Positions 10,168 to 21,221 of a stretch of DNA of 64,000 nucleotides are shown here, one piece after another (position 1 is the stretch's first letter; each line of letters opens with the position of its first letter). This DNA comes from Carnegiea gigantea (taxonomy: Eukaryota; Streptophyta; Magnoliopsida; Caryophyllales; Cactaceae). The stretch is taken from NCBI GenBank assembly GCA_029747015.1, contig JAKOGI010001208.1:87501-151500 (forward strand), given 5' to 3'. The position numbers were made by a program, and so were the translations under genes. The notes below the pieces were generated by a model. It saw only the letters and a list, made by a program, of their open reading frames with translations. It searched no databases and was not told the DNA's origin.

Positions 10168-11180
10168 TTGCAGCACACAAAGGATGTGGGGTCACGAGCA
10201 TGTCATTTGATATGGACACAAATGTCAACCCCTGCCCAGTCAGGAAGTAGCAGTGCAGCAGGTTACAGGAGATGCTAGAAAACATAGTCATGCTCCAGGA
10301 CGTCCATGTCCCTAGACACGGCCATCACTTTTTGGCATGGCACAATGCGGCACAAGCGTGGAAGATAGCATTTTGGGCGCTTAAGTGTATCGAGTGAATG
10401 TTGCGTTAGGGCTTCAGATGGTCCATGGACAGTGGCGAAAGTGCATGAAGAAGTCACGGAAGGATTATTTGTGCTTGCAAAGCATGCATGCCAGAGGCTC
10501 AGTCTTGAACTCCGACACACTTGTGGCAATTTCATCATGGATGTACGATGAGCTAACGGTGTGTTGGGCTTGAATGCACAAGGGTTCGATGTGAGTCTAT
10601 CCGAATAGAAGATGAACTTCTCAAATCAGGCTAACGCATTTTATTTGGAAGTTTTCTAGACATTGAATAGGAGAGTCCAAGACCTGCGACTCTTGCCAGA
10701 AGTCAAACTTCATGGAGATGAAGTAGCAATCACTAAAGATAGAGTTTGAGATGATACGACTCGAATGGATATAGAGTATCTGCAAGAGACATTCTTGGAA
10801 TTGAATCCGTATTTGAAGCAAGTGTTTGTTTATTAGCCAAAGTATCACAAGTACAGCCTTGTCTCGGATTAGAGTTGTGAAAACAGCTAAAAGCATTCTA
10901 TGTCAATGGCTAGTAAGGATACTAATTAGAATGGCTCCCGTTGTGGGGACTAGCAATGACTTCGGTTCCTGCTCGCTGCAACTCTTACGTATGTCCATGG
11001 AGTTTTGAAAAATCCAAACAAAAACGTAAGTTATGTGTCGGACTTAGAATTAAATCAAAAAAATTTGACAGTCCTACTCCAGTGCAAAAAATTCGAAGGA
11101 TAATTTCTAAAGAAAATGAGAATTGACTTGGCTAGCTTTCTCATGAACTGTCTAGCTTTCTCATGAACTTTCCTCCATTT
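10168..11180. other. Flanking repeat sequence, probably middle of the old gypsy LTR
   Basis: No coding family is recognised. A segment with GACACGGCCATCAC and GGCATGGCAC words (10310-10350) recalls the GC-rich CACGG/GGCATGG stretch of the gypsy LTRs at 14640-14690 and 18690-18790. This supports the idea that 4141-5034 and 11181-11324 were once one LTR. A short tandem CTAGCTTTCTCATGAACT pair lies at about 11133-11168. Confidence 0.35.
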
Positions 11181-11324
11181 TCTCGGTTAACTTTATTATC
11201 TACAAAAGTAATTAAAACAAGTAAAAGTTCTAAAATCATATCATTTATGAGGACAAGAGCTAACGTGGCCATATAAAATGCGAAATTTTCGCATCGTATA
11301 TGATTTTAAAGAATCACATCAATT
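11181..11324 (-). mobile_element. Terminal piece of the old gypsy LTR
   Basis: CTCGGTTAACTTTATTAT and CTACAAAAGTAATTAAAACA match, with few changes, the stretch at 14765-14800 and 18855-18890 in the gag-only gypsy LTR. ATAAAATGCGA matches the ATGTAAAATGC near that LTR's end. Copia A has inserted directly after it, duplicating CAATT (11320-11324). Confidence 0.6.
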
Positions 11325-12285
11325 TGATGAGTTGCTTGATATAGGTTTTGATCTCAAGACACAGACATGAACCTTATCTATGTACTTAATTGTTAAGGGT
11401 CATTAGATCTTCCTTGCACACATAATTGAACCCTATCTATGTGCTTAATTGCTTGCAAGAAACATGCCCAATAAGATCATTGAGTAACTGACAGTTTAGA
11501 GTTCAACTACATTGAACTTTTGTTGTTAAGGACTTGACTGGCTCGTTAGAAACAGACCCTTGTCAGAGCTATAAAAATAGTACAACTCGAATTGAGATTG
11601 AAATGAATTTTATACTATTCTAATTAATTTCCTAAATTTGGAATTTGCATATTTATGTAATGAAATTTAAATTTTTTGTAGATATGCAATTGAGTAATAA
11701 GGAGGCATAGCACAATTTTTTATACAAACATGTTTGTCATATGCCTAAAATTTGGCTATGCATTTTGTTCTTTAAAAGGCTATATACACGATGGTTATCT
11801 GGATTAATTGGCTTAATTATAATTTAATTAAACATGTTAGCTTGCTAATTATTTAACTGTATAGTCTTCAAGAAGCAAGATTGACTTCATGGTTTTTAAA
11901 GGCACAAAAGCTTGTAACATTTGGGATGTTTAGAAAGTAGATTCAAATATATCATAAATCAAGCAACGGCCAAAATCACTTTTTTAAAAAGGGATAGCTA
12001 CAGTCATCCATGGGAAAATCAAAGAATGTTAGCATCAAAGCTTGAAAGAGTGGTTTTTACCTTAGCTAATGAGGAATGTAATCGTTAAGACATTAAATGA
12101 AGTTTAAAGAACCTCCTCTCCACGACATAGCATGCTAAGAACTGACTTAGGAGTTGTTGGAAAAGTGAACTGTCAAGGCCACTAAACCAACTAATACTCG
12201 TTAGATAGAAGCATCCAACAAAATATTTTGTGGTATCCAACGACTACATCTTCAGCAACCTCCAACAGTCTCATGTTGATTGATT

Positions 12286-12350
<65 letters not shown>

Positions 12351-12572
12351 GACCCTACTGAAGATGGATACTATGCAACACACAAAGAGTTTAACTCTTA
12401 TTCAAAAGTGTTACTATATTCTTAAGTGATCAACTTCAAAACATTGTAATGTTTGCACACACATTTGAGATTCCTGGTAGGCAAAGGTGTTTAGGCAGAA
12501 TTCTATGATTAAGTTTATATTTGTGACCACCCCATTCACCCCCTCTAGGGGGACCAAGCTTATATAGGATCA
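11325..12572 (+). repeat. Copia A 5' LTR
   Basis: The LTR starts TGATGAGTTGCTTGATATAG and matches the 3' copy from 30145 for about 670 bp. It ends just before the primer site, after the CACCCCCTCTAGG motif typical of SIRE-like LTR ends. The last base (CA at 12571-12572) is inferred. A TA/CA/TA microsatellite has grown inside it. Confidence 0.75.
12287..12350. repeat. Compound (TA)n(CA)n(TA)n microsatellite
   Basis: About 20 CA units lie between short TA runs inside the copia A 5' LTR. The open frame through it encodes only a His/Thr run and is an artefact. Confidence 0.95.
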
Positions 12573-12577
12573 ATAAT

Positions 12578-12589
12578 TGATATCGAAGC
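12578..12589 (+). promoter_or_regulatory. Copia A primer-binding site (degenerate, tRNA-iMet type)
   Basis: TGATATCGAAGC differs at three positions from TGGTATCAGAGC, the usual copia site complementary to initiator-Met tRNA. It lies 5 bp after the LTR end. Confidence 0.65.
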
Positions 12590-12633
12590 TAATCTCACCT
12601 CTTACAACTTAACCGCCAAGTGAGTAAAAATCA

Positions 12634-13424
12634 ATGTCTTCCTTGAGAATGACTGAGTTCAGGGAAGGCAAATATATGTTAAATCCTCCTTTATTTTCCG
12701 AATCAAATTTTGCTTATTAATAGATACAACGCAAATTTGGCTGAAGGATCAAGACTATAACCTATGGAATATAATGTAAAGGGCTCTAATAAAGATGGAG
12801 AAGCCCATTGACTAGTGTACCCATGAAGAACATCAAAGAGTTCGAAAAATTACGAGGCTCTTAATGCTTTATATTACACATTAGATTCTAATGATTTTAA
12901 CAAAATTTCTACATCTAGAATCACAATTAAAGTATGGAACACTTTCGTTACTACATATGAAGGCACAAGTCACGTTGGAGAATGAAAGACAAGCATTTAT
13001 GTACACCAATATAAGCTTTTCAAAATGCTTCCAAATGAATGTGCCAAGGAGAAGTACATCAGATTCACTGACATCAACAACACCCTCAAGTCTCTTGGCA
13101 AAATCTACCCAAGTAAAGAGATGGTGATGAACTTGATGAGACGTCTTCTAAGGAACCAACAGGGAGCTAAAGATACGACCATTGAAGAGACTTAGAACTT
13201 AAAGGCCTTGAAACTAGAGGATCTGGTTGGAAAACTCCTATCTTATCTGGGAAGAGTGAGAAGAAAACTTTGATAGAGGGGTGACCTTAAAAAGTACAAT
13301 CAATGACCCTGAAAGTCAATATGAGTTAGAGTCTGAAGCATCAAAGGATAAAATATTCATGCTAGTCTAAGGCTTCCACAAAAGTGCTCAAGAAAAATAA
13401 CTTTGATTAAAGAAGCTTCAAAGA
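12634..13424 (+). pseudogene. Copia A gag, 5' part
   Basis: The frame from ATG 12634 reads MSSLRMTEFREGKY and then NPPLFSESNFAY, the usual start of copia gag (xPPLFxGxNYxYW), ending at a stop where W is expected. Further on, in other frames, come the FTDINNTLKSLGK and LEDLVGKLLSYLG blocks of the gag capsid region. It is interrupted after 13424 by the RTE LINE and continues at 23430. Capsid function is lost. Confidence 0.75.
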
Positions 13425-13444
13425 AGATCATGCTCAAAAGGAAC
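13425..13444. repeat. RTE LINE target-site duplication, left
   Basis: AGATCATGCTCAAAAGGAAC is repeated at 23409-23429 with one extra A. The 20-bp length is normal for LINE integration and marks the break in copia A gag. Confidence 0.88.
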
Positions 13445-13550
13445 AACAACAACAATAATAGCACCACTTTTCAGTATGGGTCCTGCTTACACGGGGTCTG
13501 AGGAGATCCAAATGTAGGCAACCTTACCTCTACCAACATCTCTGCCCGTA
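13445..13550 (-). other. RTE LINE 3' UTR end and tail
   Basis: Read on the minus strand it gives GGTAAGGTTGCCTACAT, then CTCCTCAGACCC, and ends in TTGTTGTTGTTGTT. This is the characteristic 3' end of plant RTE LINEs, probably recognised by their own RT. Confidence 0.8.
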
Positions 13551-13555
13551 GAGAG
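13551..13555. repeat. Gypsy target-site duplication, left (GAGAG)
   Basis: GAGAG precedes the LTR and recurs at 19011-19015. The LINE sequence reads continuously across the two copies. Confidence 0.88.
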
Positions 13556-14919
13556 TATTAAGTTAAAAATTACCGCAAGTGCACAGTGTAGTTGTAGCTA
13601 GCAACCGGCAAGTACAGGTCGTATTCCACAGGAAGTTGGGTTTCAATTATCAAAGCTTACTCAAGTGTATCAATCTAGGCCAGATAGAGAGTAAGGGAAG
13701 AAGGACTAAACTGCTAAAATAAATAAACAAAAAGGGACTTGGATTTACGATTTCGCTAAATGACGAACCAACTAATTGAGACGAGTCCTAACCTACCCAA
13801 ACTACACTATAAACAAGAGATGGTTGGTTGCACCATCAAAAACCACCCAAGCCCTCTCTCAAGGGTCATGAGCTAGTCTAATTCGCCTAACCACCTATTT
13901 TCATGGGGTTAGCTCAGTTAGACCACAAAATTAGCAACCCTTGGACCTAGCTCGGGTCGAGTACTATTTTCATGTCCCGAACTTGGCTATTCCCTCTCAC
14001 ACACTAGCAAATTGACCTCACCTCTCAGCATAAATCAATCGCCTAAAAATATGGATGAAAGCTCTTTCAAGCATTTCATCGAACACTTAGCAGGCGTGAG
14101 GGAGACCTCTAGGTTCTAAGCATAGATTGGGTATGGTTAGACCTAAAACAAGATTAATTGGCCATCAAGAGGCTAATCACGATCCAAACCCACAAAATCT
14201 AACAACTAATCATCAACAAAACACAAAAACTCAAACCCAAACTAACGAAGATCGCAAACATGAACTAGAGCGAAGAGGCATGAAACTAAACCAATTCTAA
14301 TAAGCAATCGAACATGAATTAAACATAAAAACTAAACGATTGAATCAAATCAAAACCAAACATATGAACTAAATTAACAAAATCTAAAAAAAGAATGAAA
14401 CAAGAAATAGAGGGAAAGAGAAGAAGAAGACTTATGGATTGAAGCGAAGAACTTGAAATCCAAGTGCTTGAATCCAAAATTAATTCAATACAATCCTAAT
14501 CTAATCTCCTCAATGGAGTTTTTATTAGCTACAACCTAAACTAAACTACCCTAAAATTTACATAGCAGAACCCCCTAAAAGTCATGAAGCAAAGCCTATA
14601 AATAGGAGATGACGAGCTGCGAAACGGCGCACGGGGGCCGCGGGGCGCACGGGGCCCTCGTGCCACTTTTCTAGGCATGGTGGCACGGGGGCCCCATGCC
14701 GTTTTTCTAGCCGTGCCCACTCTTAATCTTCCTTTGTTTCGTTTTACTCCTTTTCCGACACTTGCTCGGTTGAACTTATTACCTACAAAAGTAAATAAAA
14801 CAAGTAAAAATCCTAAAGATTATATTAATAAAACAAGTAAAATCCTAAAGATTAGATTATTATTCGAGCTAAAATCAAGTGAAAGAGGCATGTAAAATGC
14901 AACAATTTATCGCCTAACA
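13556..14919 (-). repeat. Gypsy (gag-only) 3' LTR
   Basis: In plus orientation it begins TATTAAGTTAAAAATTACCG and ends CGCCTAACA. The first dinucleotide should be TG, so it carries a G-to-A change. It is about 95 percent like the other LTR by eye, with a 35-40-bp length difference in the GC-rich CACGG stretch near 14640-14700. Confidence 0.85.
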
Positions 14920-14920
14920 A

Positions 14921-14936
14921 ATACCCCACACCTATC
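14921..14936 (-). promoter_or_regulatory. Polypurine tract of gag-only gypsy
   Basis: On the minus strand GATAGGTGTGGGGTAT abuts the 3' LTR. The adjacent GAGGACGAGCAAAAG is also typical of the sequence before plant gypsy 3' LTRs. Confidence 0.7.
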
Positions 14937-16604
14937 TTTTGCTCGTCCTCAAGTAAAACAAAAGAAAAACTAACCTAGGAACTTAACTCACTTTTGTAGG
15001 AATCACGATTGCATTTAGTGTATACAACAAGCCCTTTAAACCTCTTGGCTCTCCCAAGTGGACGAGTAAGGTTTTGTGAGGGTTTGCAAAAGATATACTC
15101 ACAAAATCTTTGAAAAAAAGAAAAAATAAAGGGGAAAGGAAAAGGAAGAGAGAAACACAAATAGAAAAACAAAATGGATTTACAAACAAAACACAAATAT
15201 ATATATAAGGGAGAAGTCTGCACACATTCTAACTAGCCAAATCACTAATGCAACAAAGATATCAATCTGCATATAAACAGAATGTACACATCAAGAGCCT
15301 CTATCCTCATGGGTTACGTCAAAGCACCAACCATTCACCCCACTGTACATCTAAACTGTGAATCCATCCTTGTGCTTAGTGTGCTAGTGTATCATCATCT
15401 TAGAACTCTGGCTTATTAGAGCCAAACTCAATCCCACATGACCGATACGAACTATATTATTGACTTATTAGCATGGAAGGAAGGCTTTCCTAGTAGCAGT
15501 ATTGCCTCAAAAGGTAGCACCCAGTAGCGCATGCCTCAAAGGGCTGTCTGTCAAGTGTTCCCAGTAGCAGTATTGTCTCAAAGGGTGGCACCTAGTAGCG
15601 CATGCCTCAAAGGGATACTTGTCATTCCAAACTAAAGGTGGTTTCCACTTTTATATTTTGTTTTTTATTTGTTGTGTTTTTTTTTTGGATAAATAAAAGT
15701 GCAAACCAAACAAGAACAAAAGTAGCCGTGTACAAGACAAGTGGGAGAGCCGATCATAGAAGACTAAGATCCTAAGATAATGATGATATTATAAATAAGG
15801 ACTGGATTGCACATGTATAATGAACTATTGGGGTTAGAATTGGAGCTAGAATAACTTACTTAGGACAAAAATCTATCATGTACATCATAGTTGTACACAA
15901 GCCAATAGCTGAGGTGCAAGGGATCAAAGTTGATCAAAATAGTACAAAACTCTCTTAAAACAAGGTAGCATGGAGACTACTCCTCCCCCACACCTAGATC
16001 TCACAATGTCCTCATTGGGAGCCGATGAGTCATGACTACCACAAAACACATATATACAGAAAACAATTCTAAAATAGTATATAAAAACAAAAGACAAACA
16101 AGAAGAAGAAAAAGAAAGACAAAAACAAAAGTATATACAACACGAAAATGAAGAAAGAGAAAAAAGGAAATGAATTTACCAGGTTAGGTGTTGGGTACAC
16201 CTAAACTACTACCTCTCTATGACGATGCTTTGAAGGTTGGAGGAGCATCAGCCACTCCTCCCTTCTCAGGATCCAAGCCACCGATTCAGATGATGTCAGA
16301 GCTCGTAGGAGCTTATCGAACACCTGATGCAACTCAGATGAATGTGAGTAAGAGCACGCAAATATGAATCTAGGAATGTCGATAAGTGCTCTCCTAAACT
16401 TATCAAATGTCTTGGAGAAATCAATAGAATAATCGAATGCAATAATCAACATGATTTTTCCAGACATGTCCTCTAGGTACAGATGATAAGGACCAAGGGA
16501 GGGGTCATACCCTCTAAAAGTACCTAGTCAACCTCATTCCCCTCAAACACCGCGTGAGAATCAATCGGTGAGAGGTCACAACACTCGGGGGAACGAGAGG
16601 GTAG
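14937..16604 (-). other. Long 3' noncoding region of gag-only gypsy
   Basis: No pol domains are seen on either strand. It contains A-rich stretches (16080-16170), a poly-T-rich 15650-15690 and a tandem duplication at 15491-15630. The position after gag is where the pol genes would lie in a complete element. Confidence 0.6.
15491..15630. repeat. Two tandem units of about 71 bp
   Basis: AGTAGCAGTATTG...CTCAAA and AGTAGCGCATGCCTCAAAGGG are repeated with a period of about 71 bp (15492 against 15563), with a few base changes. Confidence 0.75.
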
Positions 16605-17498
16605 TCAACATGAAAGAGAAGCATGGAAAATATCGAGGGGATCGGGGGATACAGGGTCAATAAGACCAAGACTAGATGAAACTACAACCACAACATACAC
16701 ACATGACCTCTCTACGAGAGTCTCATCGAGATCATGCACCTTAATAAAAGCATCGTCTGACTCACAACACATATCATCCTCATTAACACTAGCATCAACA
16801 CAAAGTGTCTCACCTCCTTCGAACTCCATCGACTGAGATAAAGGAAAAGGTGGATCAGGATAGGTCGTGTGAAGTGGAATGTTGTCCCTAAGGGTGCTAG
16901 GTAGGGATGGAGCAACAAGGGCCAAAGTAGTCAAGAGAGGATCAAGTACTTCCTCTAGTCTGGACTCTAGAGTAAGAAAAGACGCACCATCATCACATAA
17001 ATTAACATAAAGTTCAGAGAAAGTAATTCTAAGGTCAGTCTCATGTGATAGGTCATACTCCCGCATATAATTAGCAAGCTTAACTTGTTGCTCATTCATT
17101 GTCTCTATCATACTAGCAATCCTAGCAAAACTATCATCAGAAATATGATAGGGACAAGAATTATTGTCATGATCAGAACAATGGCAGATCGCACACGCAA
17201 GAGGCATATAATTAGGGATACAGAGGGATGGGGTGTAAGAACTGAAATGACTAGTCTCGAAATCATAAGTATCCCTAGCCAACCACTCAAGCAATTCCCA
17301 GGCTTCATTAACATTTCGAGCACAGAAATTCTAATGCTCCAAAAGAGCACGGGCCTCACAAGTCACACTCTCATAGACCATGTTCAAAATTTCCCACTTC
17401 TCCAAGCAATAACCACAATGAGCAAGAAAATCATGTAATCTATTGTAATATTTCCAAAATAATTCATGCTCATATTGAGGAAAGTGAAAAATTGTCAT
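16605..17498 (-). pseudogene. Gypsy gag-like ORF with CPY-type zinc motif
   Basis: The frame from ATG at 17498 begins MTIFHFPQYEHELFWKYYNR and passes CEARALLEH before an in-frame TAG (17331-17333). After the stop the frame stays open for over 230 residues: NFCARNVNEAWELLEWLA, then CAICHCSDHDNNSCPYH, a C-x2-C-x4-H-x4-C knuckle-like motif, then the acidic VNEDDMCCESDD. Apart from that stop it is whole, about 297 codons. Known for the class: capsid and RNA binding for co-packaging with a partner. The zinc motif sits mid-protein, unlike the C-terminal knuckle of most gypsy gags. Confidence 0.75.
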
Positions 17499-17588
17499 TT
17501 TTTTTAGAAATGTCTTTCGATTTTTTTTTCAAATAAAAGCTTAGTCTCGAATGCTCAAGTAAACCCCAATATTGAAAAATGCCAACTT

Positions 17589-17604
17589 CCCGGTAATGGC
17601 GCCA
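17589..17604 (-). promoter_or_regulatory. Primer-binding site of gag-only gypsy
   Basis: On the minus strand TGGCGCCATTACCGGG follows LTR end ...CTTAACA by a few bases. TGGCGCC is the usual start of Athila/Tat-type primer sites. Confidence 0.8.
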
Positions 17605-17610
17605 AAAACT

Positions 17611-19010
17611 TGTTAAGTTAAAAATTACCGCAAGTGCACGGTGTAGTTGTAGCTAGCAACCGACAAGTACGGGTCGTATTCCATAGGAAGTTGGGTTTCA
17701 ATTACCAAAGCTTACTCAATGTATCAATCTAGGCCAGATAGAGAGTAAGGGAAGAAGGACTAAACTACTAAAACAAATAAACAAAAAGGGACTTGGGTTT
17801 ACGATTTCGCCAAATGATGAACTAACTAATTGAGACGACTCATAACCTACCCGAACTACACTATGAATAAGAGATGGTTGGTTGCACCATCAAAAATCAC
17901 CCAAACCCTCTCTCAAGGGCCATGAGCTAGTCTAATTCACCTAACTACCTATTTTCATGGGGTTAACCTAATTAGACCACAAAATTAGCAACCCTCAGAC
18001 CTAGCTCGGGTCGAGTACTATTTTCATGTCTTGAACTCAGCTATTCCGTCTCACACACTAGCAAATTGACCTTACCTCTCAGCATAAATCAATCGCCCAA
18101 AAATATGGATGAAAGCTCTCTCAAACATTTCATCGAACACTTGGCAAGCATGAGGGAAACCTCTAGGTTCTAAGCATAGATTGGGTATAGTTAGGCCTAA
18201 AACAAGATTAATTGGCCATTAAGAGGCTAATCACAATTTAAGCCCACAAAATCTAACAACTAATCATCAACAAAACACAAAAACTCAAACCCAAACTAAC
18301 GAAGAACACAAGCATGAACTAGAGAGAAGAGGCATGAAACTAAACCAAGTCTAACAAGCAATCGAACATGAATTAAACATAAAAACTAAACGATTGAATC
18401 AAATCAAAACCAAACATATGAACTAAATTAACAAAATCTAAAATAGGAACGAAACAAGAAATAGAGAGAAAGAGAAGAAGAAAACTTATGGATTAAAGCG
18501 AAGAACGTGAAATCCAAGTGCTTGAATCCAAAATTAATTCAATACAATCCTAATCTAATCTCCTCAATGGAGTTTTTCTTGGCTAAGACCTAAAATAAAC
18601 TACCCTAAAAATTACATAGCAGAACCCCCTAAAAGTCACGAAGTAAAGCCTATGAATAAGAGACGACGAGCTGCGAAATGGTGCACAGGGGCCGTGGGAG
18701 GCACGGCCGTGCCGCCTGGCACGGGGCCCCTGTGCCACTTTTCTGGGCATGGTGGCATGGCCGTGCCACGTGGCACGGGGCCCCCATGCCCTTTTTTTGG
18801 CTGTGCCTGCTTTTAATTTTCCTTTGTTCCTTTTTGCTCCTTTTTTCGGCACTTGCTCGGTTGAACTTATTACCTACAAAAGTAAATAAAATAAGTAAAA
18901 ATCCTAAAGATTATATTAATAAAACAAGTAAAATCCTAAAGATTAGATTATTATTCGAGCTAAAATCAAGTGAAAGAGGCATGTAAAATGTGACAATTTA
19001 TCGCCTAACA
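17611..19010 (-). repeat. Gypsy (gag-only) 5' LTR
   Basis: Plus orientation TGTTAAGTTAAAAATTACCG to CGCCTAACA, with the normal TG/CA ends. It includes the GC-rich CACGG repeats at 18690-18790 that make it slightly longer than the other LTR. Confidence 0.88.
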
Positions 19011-19015
19011 GAGAG
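19011..19015. repeat. Gypsy target-site duplication, right (GAGAG)
   Basis: Matches 13551-13555. RTE LINE 3' sequence continues to the right. Confidence 0.88.
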
Positions 19016-19550
19016 GCTGAATCCAATAGACCCACAAAAACAAGAGTTTGTGAAAACATTTTATCAAAGAAGGGTTTTGTAAAAATATTAAAAGTAAAAA
19101 AACTAAGAATACTCAGCAGGAAGTGAACTAGGGAATACTAATAAGTTAGATGACCGTGACTGTGTAAGTAAAAATACATCCTATGTGCAACAAAGCAGAG
19201 GAAAGAACCATACCTTAATAAACAGCAGTACGCAAACAATGCCTCTTCCCAGATGTGTGCAGTACCTGTATACAAACACGACATACGAAACCTAACCTAC
19301 TATCCAAATAAAATAAAGTAAAATACAATCAGGTGGCCAACTCTTTGCGATCTAAGGTCCTAATCCTATCCCGCCATAGACTTCTATCCTGAGTCGAGTC
19401 CTCCGTTAATCCTACAACTTTCAGATCCTCTCTAATCATCTCGTCCAAGCTCTTCTTTGGTCATCCCCTCCCTCTTTTACCTGCGGGGATATTAATCCTC
19501 TCACATCTCCTCACTGGGGCGTTGACACTCCTTCTTTGCACATGGCCAAA

Positions 19551-20822
19551 TCATCTGAGTCTAGTTTCTCTCATCTTATCTTCTATAAGCGCCACTTTAA
19601 CTAAATCTTTGATTACCCCATTCCTAATCCTATCGATTTTAGTAAAACCACCCATCCACCTAAGCATCCTCATCTCCGCTACCATCAAGCCTTGGACCTG
19701 TGTCTTTTTTATAGGCCAACACTTAGATCTATACAGCGCCGCTAGTCTAACTACCATGCGATAAACTCCACCTTTTAAACCTACTGGTATCCTCTTATCA
19801 CATAGCACACCTAAAGTATACTTCCATTTTTGCCAACCCACTTTTATATGCTGGGTAATATCCTCGTTAATATCCCCATTTTGTTGGATGATCGAGCATA
19901 GGTATTTAAACTTCTCGACCTTTGGTGCCACCATCCCATCAATGGTGACTTCTCCTCCCGCATTTTCTCTTCCAATGAAACAACAATGTAGGTATTCAAT
20001 TTTGGATCTACTTACTCTAAAACCTCTACATTCCAGTGTAAGTCTCCATCGCTCCAACTTGTCATTAACTCTCTGTCTGGACTCATCCACAAGAATAATG
20101 TCATCTGTAAACAATATACACCATGATAACTGATCCTGAATCCCAATTGTAAGTTCATCCATAACTGGAGTAAAAAGAAAAGGGCTTAGAGCAGAACCTT
20201 GATGTAATCCCATACTAACAAGGAAGTCGTAGATAGTTCCTTCGGGCGTCCTAACACTCGTTTTACCTCCCTCGTGCACATCCTTAATAAGTCGAATATA
20301 CATAAGGGACACTCCTTTATTTTCCAAGCAACTCCATAGCACTTCACGCGGAACTCTATCATATGCTTTCTCCAGGTCGATGAACACCATATGAAGATCT
20401 ACCTTTTTATCTCTGTACAAACCCATGAGCCTTCTAAGGAGGTAAATCACCTCTATGGTTGACCTGCCAGGCATAAAACCAAATTGGTTCTTTAATATCG
20501 AAATATCCTTCCACAACCTTCTCTCAATCACCCTCTTCCAGAACTTCATAGTGTGACTGAGCAACTTTATACCCCTGTAATTATTACAGTCTTAAATATC
20601 ACCTTTGTTCTTGTACAATGTGATGACTGTACTAAACCTCCATTTTCTGGGCATCTTAGCCGTCCTACAAATAATATGGAAAAGCTGTGTTAGCCGTTCT
20701 AATCCCTCTTCACCCAAACACTTCCACACTTTCATTGGATTCAGGTCTGGTCCCTCTACCTTCCCACTGGCCATCTTTGTTAGGGTATCTCTAATCTCTT
20801 CCTTGCTGAAAGGTTCGCACAC
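19551..20822 (-). pseudogene. RTE LINE reverse transcriptase
   Basis: Two same-frame pieces (20822-20592 and 20564-19551) are separated by one TAA, followed by [10 protein letters not shown]. Motifs in order: [45 protein letters not shown] (palm A), [13 protein letters not shown] (B), [10 protein letters not shown] (C, with Thr replacing the usual Ala), SKIEYL, and FKYLCSII in the thumb. The C-terminal part has the DKRIP and RSKCWPIKK wording of RTE elements. The protein would copy the LINE RNA at a nicked target. The core after the stop is uninterrupted for 337 residues, so decay is modest. Confidence 0.9.
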
Positions 20823-21221
20823 GTGGGGATCGGGATACCTCTCACTACTCTCTGCTTCTCTACTTCAAAAAACTTTCGTTACTTCCCCATTGAGGAGTTT
20901 GGAAAAGTATCTTTACCATCTCTCCTTGATCTCTACGTCGTCAGACAACACCTTACCAAATTCATCTTTGATTCACCTCACCACACCCAAGTCCTTAGCT
21001 CTTCTTTCTCTAGCCCTTGCCAGTTTAAAGACTTCCTTCTCACCTTCCTTGGTCTCAAGTTTTTGATATAACCTCTTATAAGCTATGCTCTTAGCTACAG
21101 CGATAGCTTTTTTTGCTATCTTTTTTGCTGCTTTATATCTAACTCTACTAATCTCTTTCTCTTCCTTTGTTCTACTGTTCATGAACACAGCGTATGCCTC
21201 TTTTTTCTCCGTGACTTTCTC
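20823..21221 (-). pseudogene. RTE LINE endonuclease-RT linker
   Basis: The basic linker frame at 21188-20973 (RVRYKAAKKIAKKAI, FKLARARERRAKDLGVV) is what precedes the RT in RTE proteins. Frame changes occur at both borders. Confidence 0.75.

Larger units (their letters stand above)
13556..19010 (-). mobile_element. Gag-only Ty3-gypsy element (TR-GAG-like, non-autonomous)
   Basis: Two LTRs of 1.36 and 1.40 kb flank only 2.69 kb of interior. The orientation is minus: the primer site TGGCGCCATTACCGGG is next to the 17611-19010 LTR and a polypurine tract is next to the 13556-14919 LTR. The single coding region is a gag-like ORF (17498-16605). There is no protease, RT, RNase H or integrase. The structure fits the TR-GAG class of non-autonomous LTR elements moved by an autonomous partner. 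It is inserted in the 3' UTR of the RTE LINE. Confidence 0.85.

Noticed and set aside
12228..12425. 65-codon frame with a His-Thr run
   Set aside because: Product of the CA microsatellite inside the copia A LTR.
18583..18986. Arg/Gly/His-rich frames on both strands
   Set aside because: They come from the GC-rich CACGG repeats in the gypsy LTR and have no counterpart in the other LTR.
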